Assembly: GCA_913051905.1 (NCBI GenBank)
Contig: CAJXBY010000159.1
Location: 1-5,988 of the forward strand
Length of the DNA: 5,988 nt
Direction of reading: 5' to 3'
From: an uncultured Gammaproteobacteria bacterium
GTDB taxonomy: Bacteria > Pseudomonadota > Gammaproteobacteria > Arenicellales > UBA868
This document shows, one piece after another, positions 5,403-5,988 of this stretch. The stretch's first letter is position 1, and each line of letters opens with the position of its first letter. The notes below the pieces were generated by a model. That model was not told where the DNA came from, did no database searches, and worked only from the letters and a program-made list of their open reading frames with translations. Position numbers and translations under genes: made by a program.

Positions 5403-5988
5403 TTATGAAGCAATTCTCGAAAGAGTAGTTATACCACAGACTGACAAGACAACCCGTTCCAGCTCGGCCCAGACATCGCCGGTGGATGTACCCCGTCCTT
5501 TGACAATGCGGTCCACGGCCGACAAGCGCCCCAACAGGCCGGGCCAGTAGTCCGCCGGATGGCGCTGCAAGGCCGCATTGACACAGGACGCGCGGCTACG
5601 CCAGACCTGATGGCTGCGAAAGACGGTTGCGCGTGATTTGCCGGCTTCAAGGGCTCCGGTAATGGCAGCCATGCTGCGTGCTTCCCGGGCCAGGGCCCAG
5701 ACCACCAAGACGGTTTCGGTTCCCTCGCGCCTGAGGACGGTCAGAATCCGCACCGCTCTCGCGGTGTCTGCCCCAAGGGCAGCATCGACCAGGTTGTAAA
5801 CACTGAAGCGGGCCTGATCTTCGGTCAGGGCTTCAAGACGCTCTTCGTCCAACTCGGCACCCTCATCGAGCAGTACCGCCAGTTTTCGAATCTCCTGTGC
5901 CGCCGCCATCAGGTTGCCTTCGGAAAAATAGGCGAGACGCTCGACAGCGCCAGGAGTGGCCTTGATTCCAAGTTGCCCAAAGCGCTGC
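5403..5988 (-). CDS. holA: DNA polymerase III subunit delta, C-terminal part (5'-partial)
   Basis: The delta subunit of the clamp loader opens the beta sliding clamp so it can be placed on DNA. The frame is open to the window edge; 194 residues are present, against 343 for the E. coli protein, so the N-terminal clamp-binding and ATPase-like domains lie outside. The ATG at 5909 is internal: upstream residues (QLGIKATPGAVERLAYFSEGN) continue the family pattern of domain II. Visible blocks are EGNLMAAAQEIRKLAVLL, FSVYNLVDAALGADTARAVRIL and LRREGTETVLVVWALAREAR, the collar domain shared by clamp loader subunits. The closing QVWRSRASCVNAAL and VWAELERVVLSVCG also match. The stop TAA is 12 bases before proA. 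The gene would follow leuS-lptE in the common gammaproteobacterial order, but that is outside the window. Confidence 0.92.
   Translation of the reverse strand, partial: QRFGQLGIKATPGAVERLAYFSEGNLMAAAQEIRKLAVLLDEGAELDEERLEALTEDQARFSVYNLVDAALGADTARAVRILTVLRREGTETVLVVWALAREARSMAAITGALEAGKSRATVFRSHQVWRSRASCVNAALQRHPADYWPGLLGRLSAVDRIVKGRGTSTGDVWAELERVVLSVCGITTLSRIAS
5428..5436 (-). promoter_or_regulatory. Possible extended -10 element ahead of proA
   Basis: TGGTATAAC on the minus strand fits an extended -10 (TGnTATAAt). It lies in a locally AT-richer patch at the end of holA and would start a transcript about 30 bases before the proA ATG. No good -35 is seen at 17 bases. It could be an internal promoter or chance; this is inference from sequence only. 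Confidence 0.22.

Noticed and set aside
5403..5909. holA starting at the ATG at 5909
   Set aside because: The frame continues upstream to the window edge with residues that match the DNA polymerase III delta subunit, so that ATG is internal.

Overview
This window looks like a join of two unrelated genomes, and the join is its most important property. Bases 1 to about 1254-1264 carry plus-strand genes of a kind typical of Planctomycetota or Verrucomicrobiota. They are the end of a secreted cupredoxin/c-type haem protein and the first half of a Tat-exported GH43 (arabinanase-like) glycosidase. From there to base 5988 the sequence is a compact minus-strand housekeeping operon of gammaproteobacterial type. 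The organism assignments rest on family resemblance read by eye, not on a database search.

Layout. The left part holds an electron-transfer protein (2-778, N-terminus outside the window) with azurin-type copper ligands and a CxxCH haem site. After a 36-base gap comes the GH43 gene (from 815), which loses its similarity at about base 1264. The right part, read leftward from base 5988, is holA (DNA polymerase III delta subunit, N-terminus outside the window), proA (proline synthesis), nadD (NAD synthesis), rsfS (ribosome silencing), rlmH (23S rRNA pseudouridine methylation), maf (nucleotide pyrophosphatase, YhdE type) and rng (RNase G). rng is cut off after about 230 residues.

The operon is tight. 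holA-proA are separated by 12 bases, proA-nadD by 46 and rsfS-rlmH by 4. nadD-rsfS (17 bases), rlmH-maf (4 bases, ATGA) and maf-rng (8 bases) overlap. The genes are almost certainly co-transcribed and partly translationally coupled. The products serve replication, proline and NAD synthesis, ribosome maturation and RNA processing, and nucleotide-pool sanitation, a normal mixed housekeeping operon with no single pathway.

At the junction, GH43 (plus) and rng (minus) are both cut inside conserved domains and face each other across about 10 shared bases. A chimeric assembly, or a chimera made during amplification, explains this best. A real illegitimate recombination is less likely. I found no RNA gene, CRISPR array, insertion sequence, attachment site or convincing terminator. 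I also found no new multi-gene system, and every stretch is accounted for by known families.
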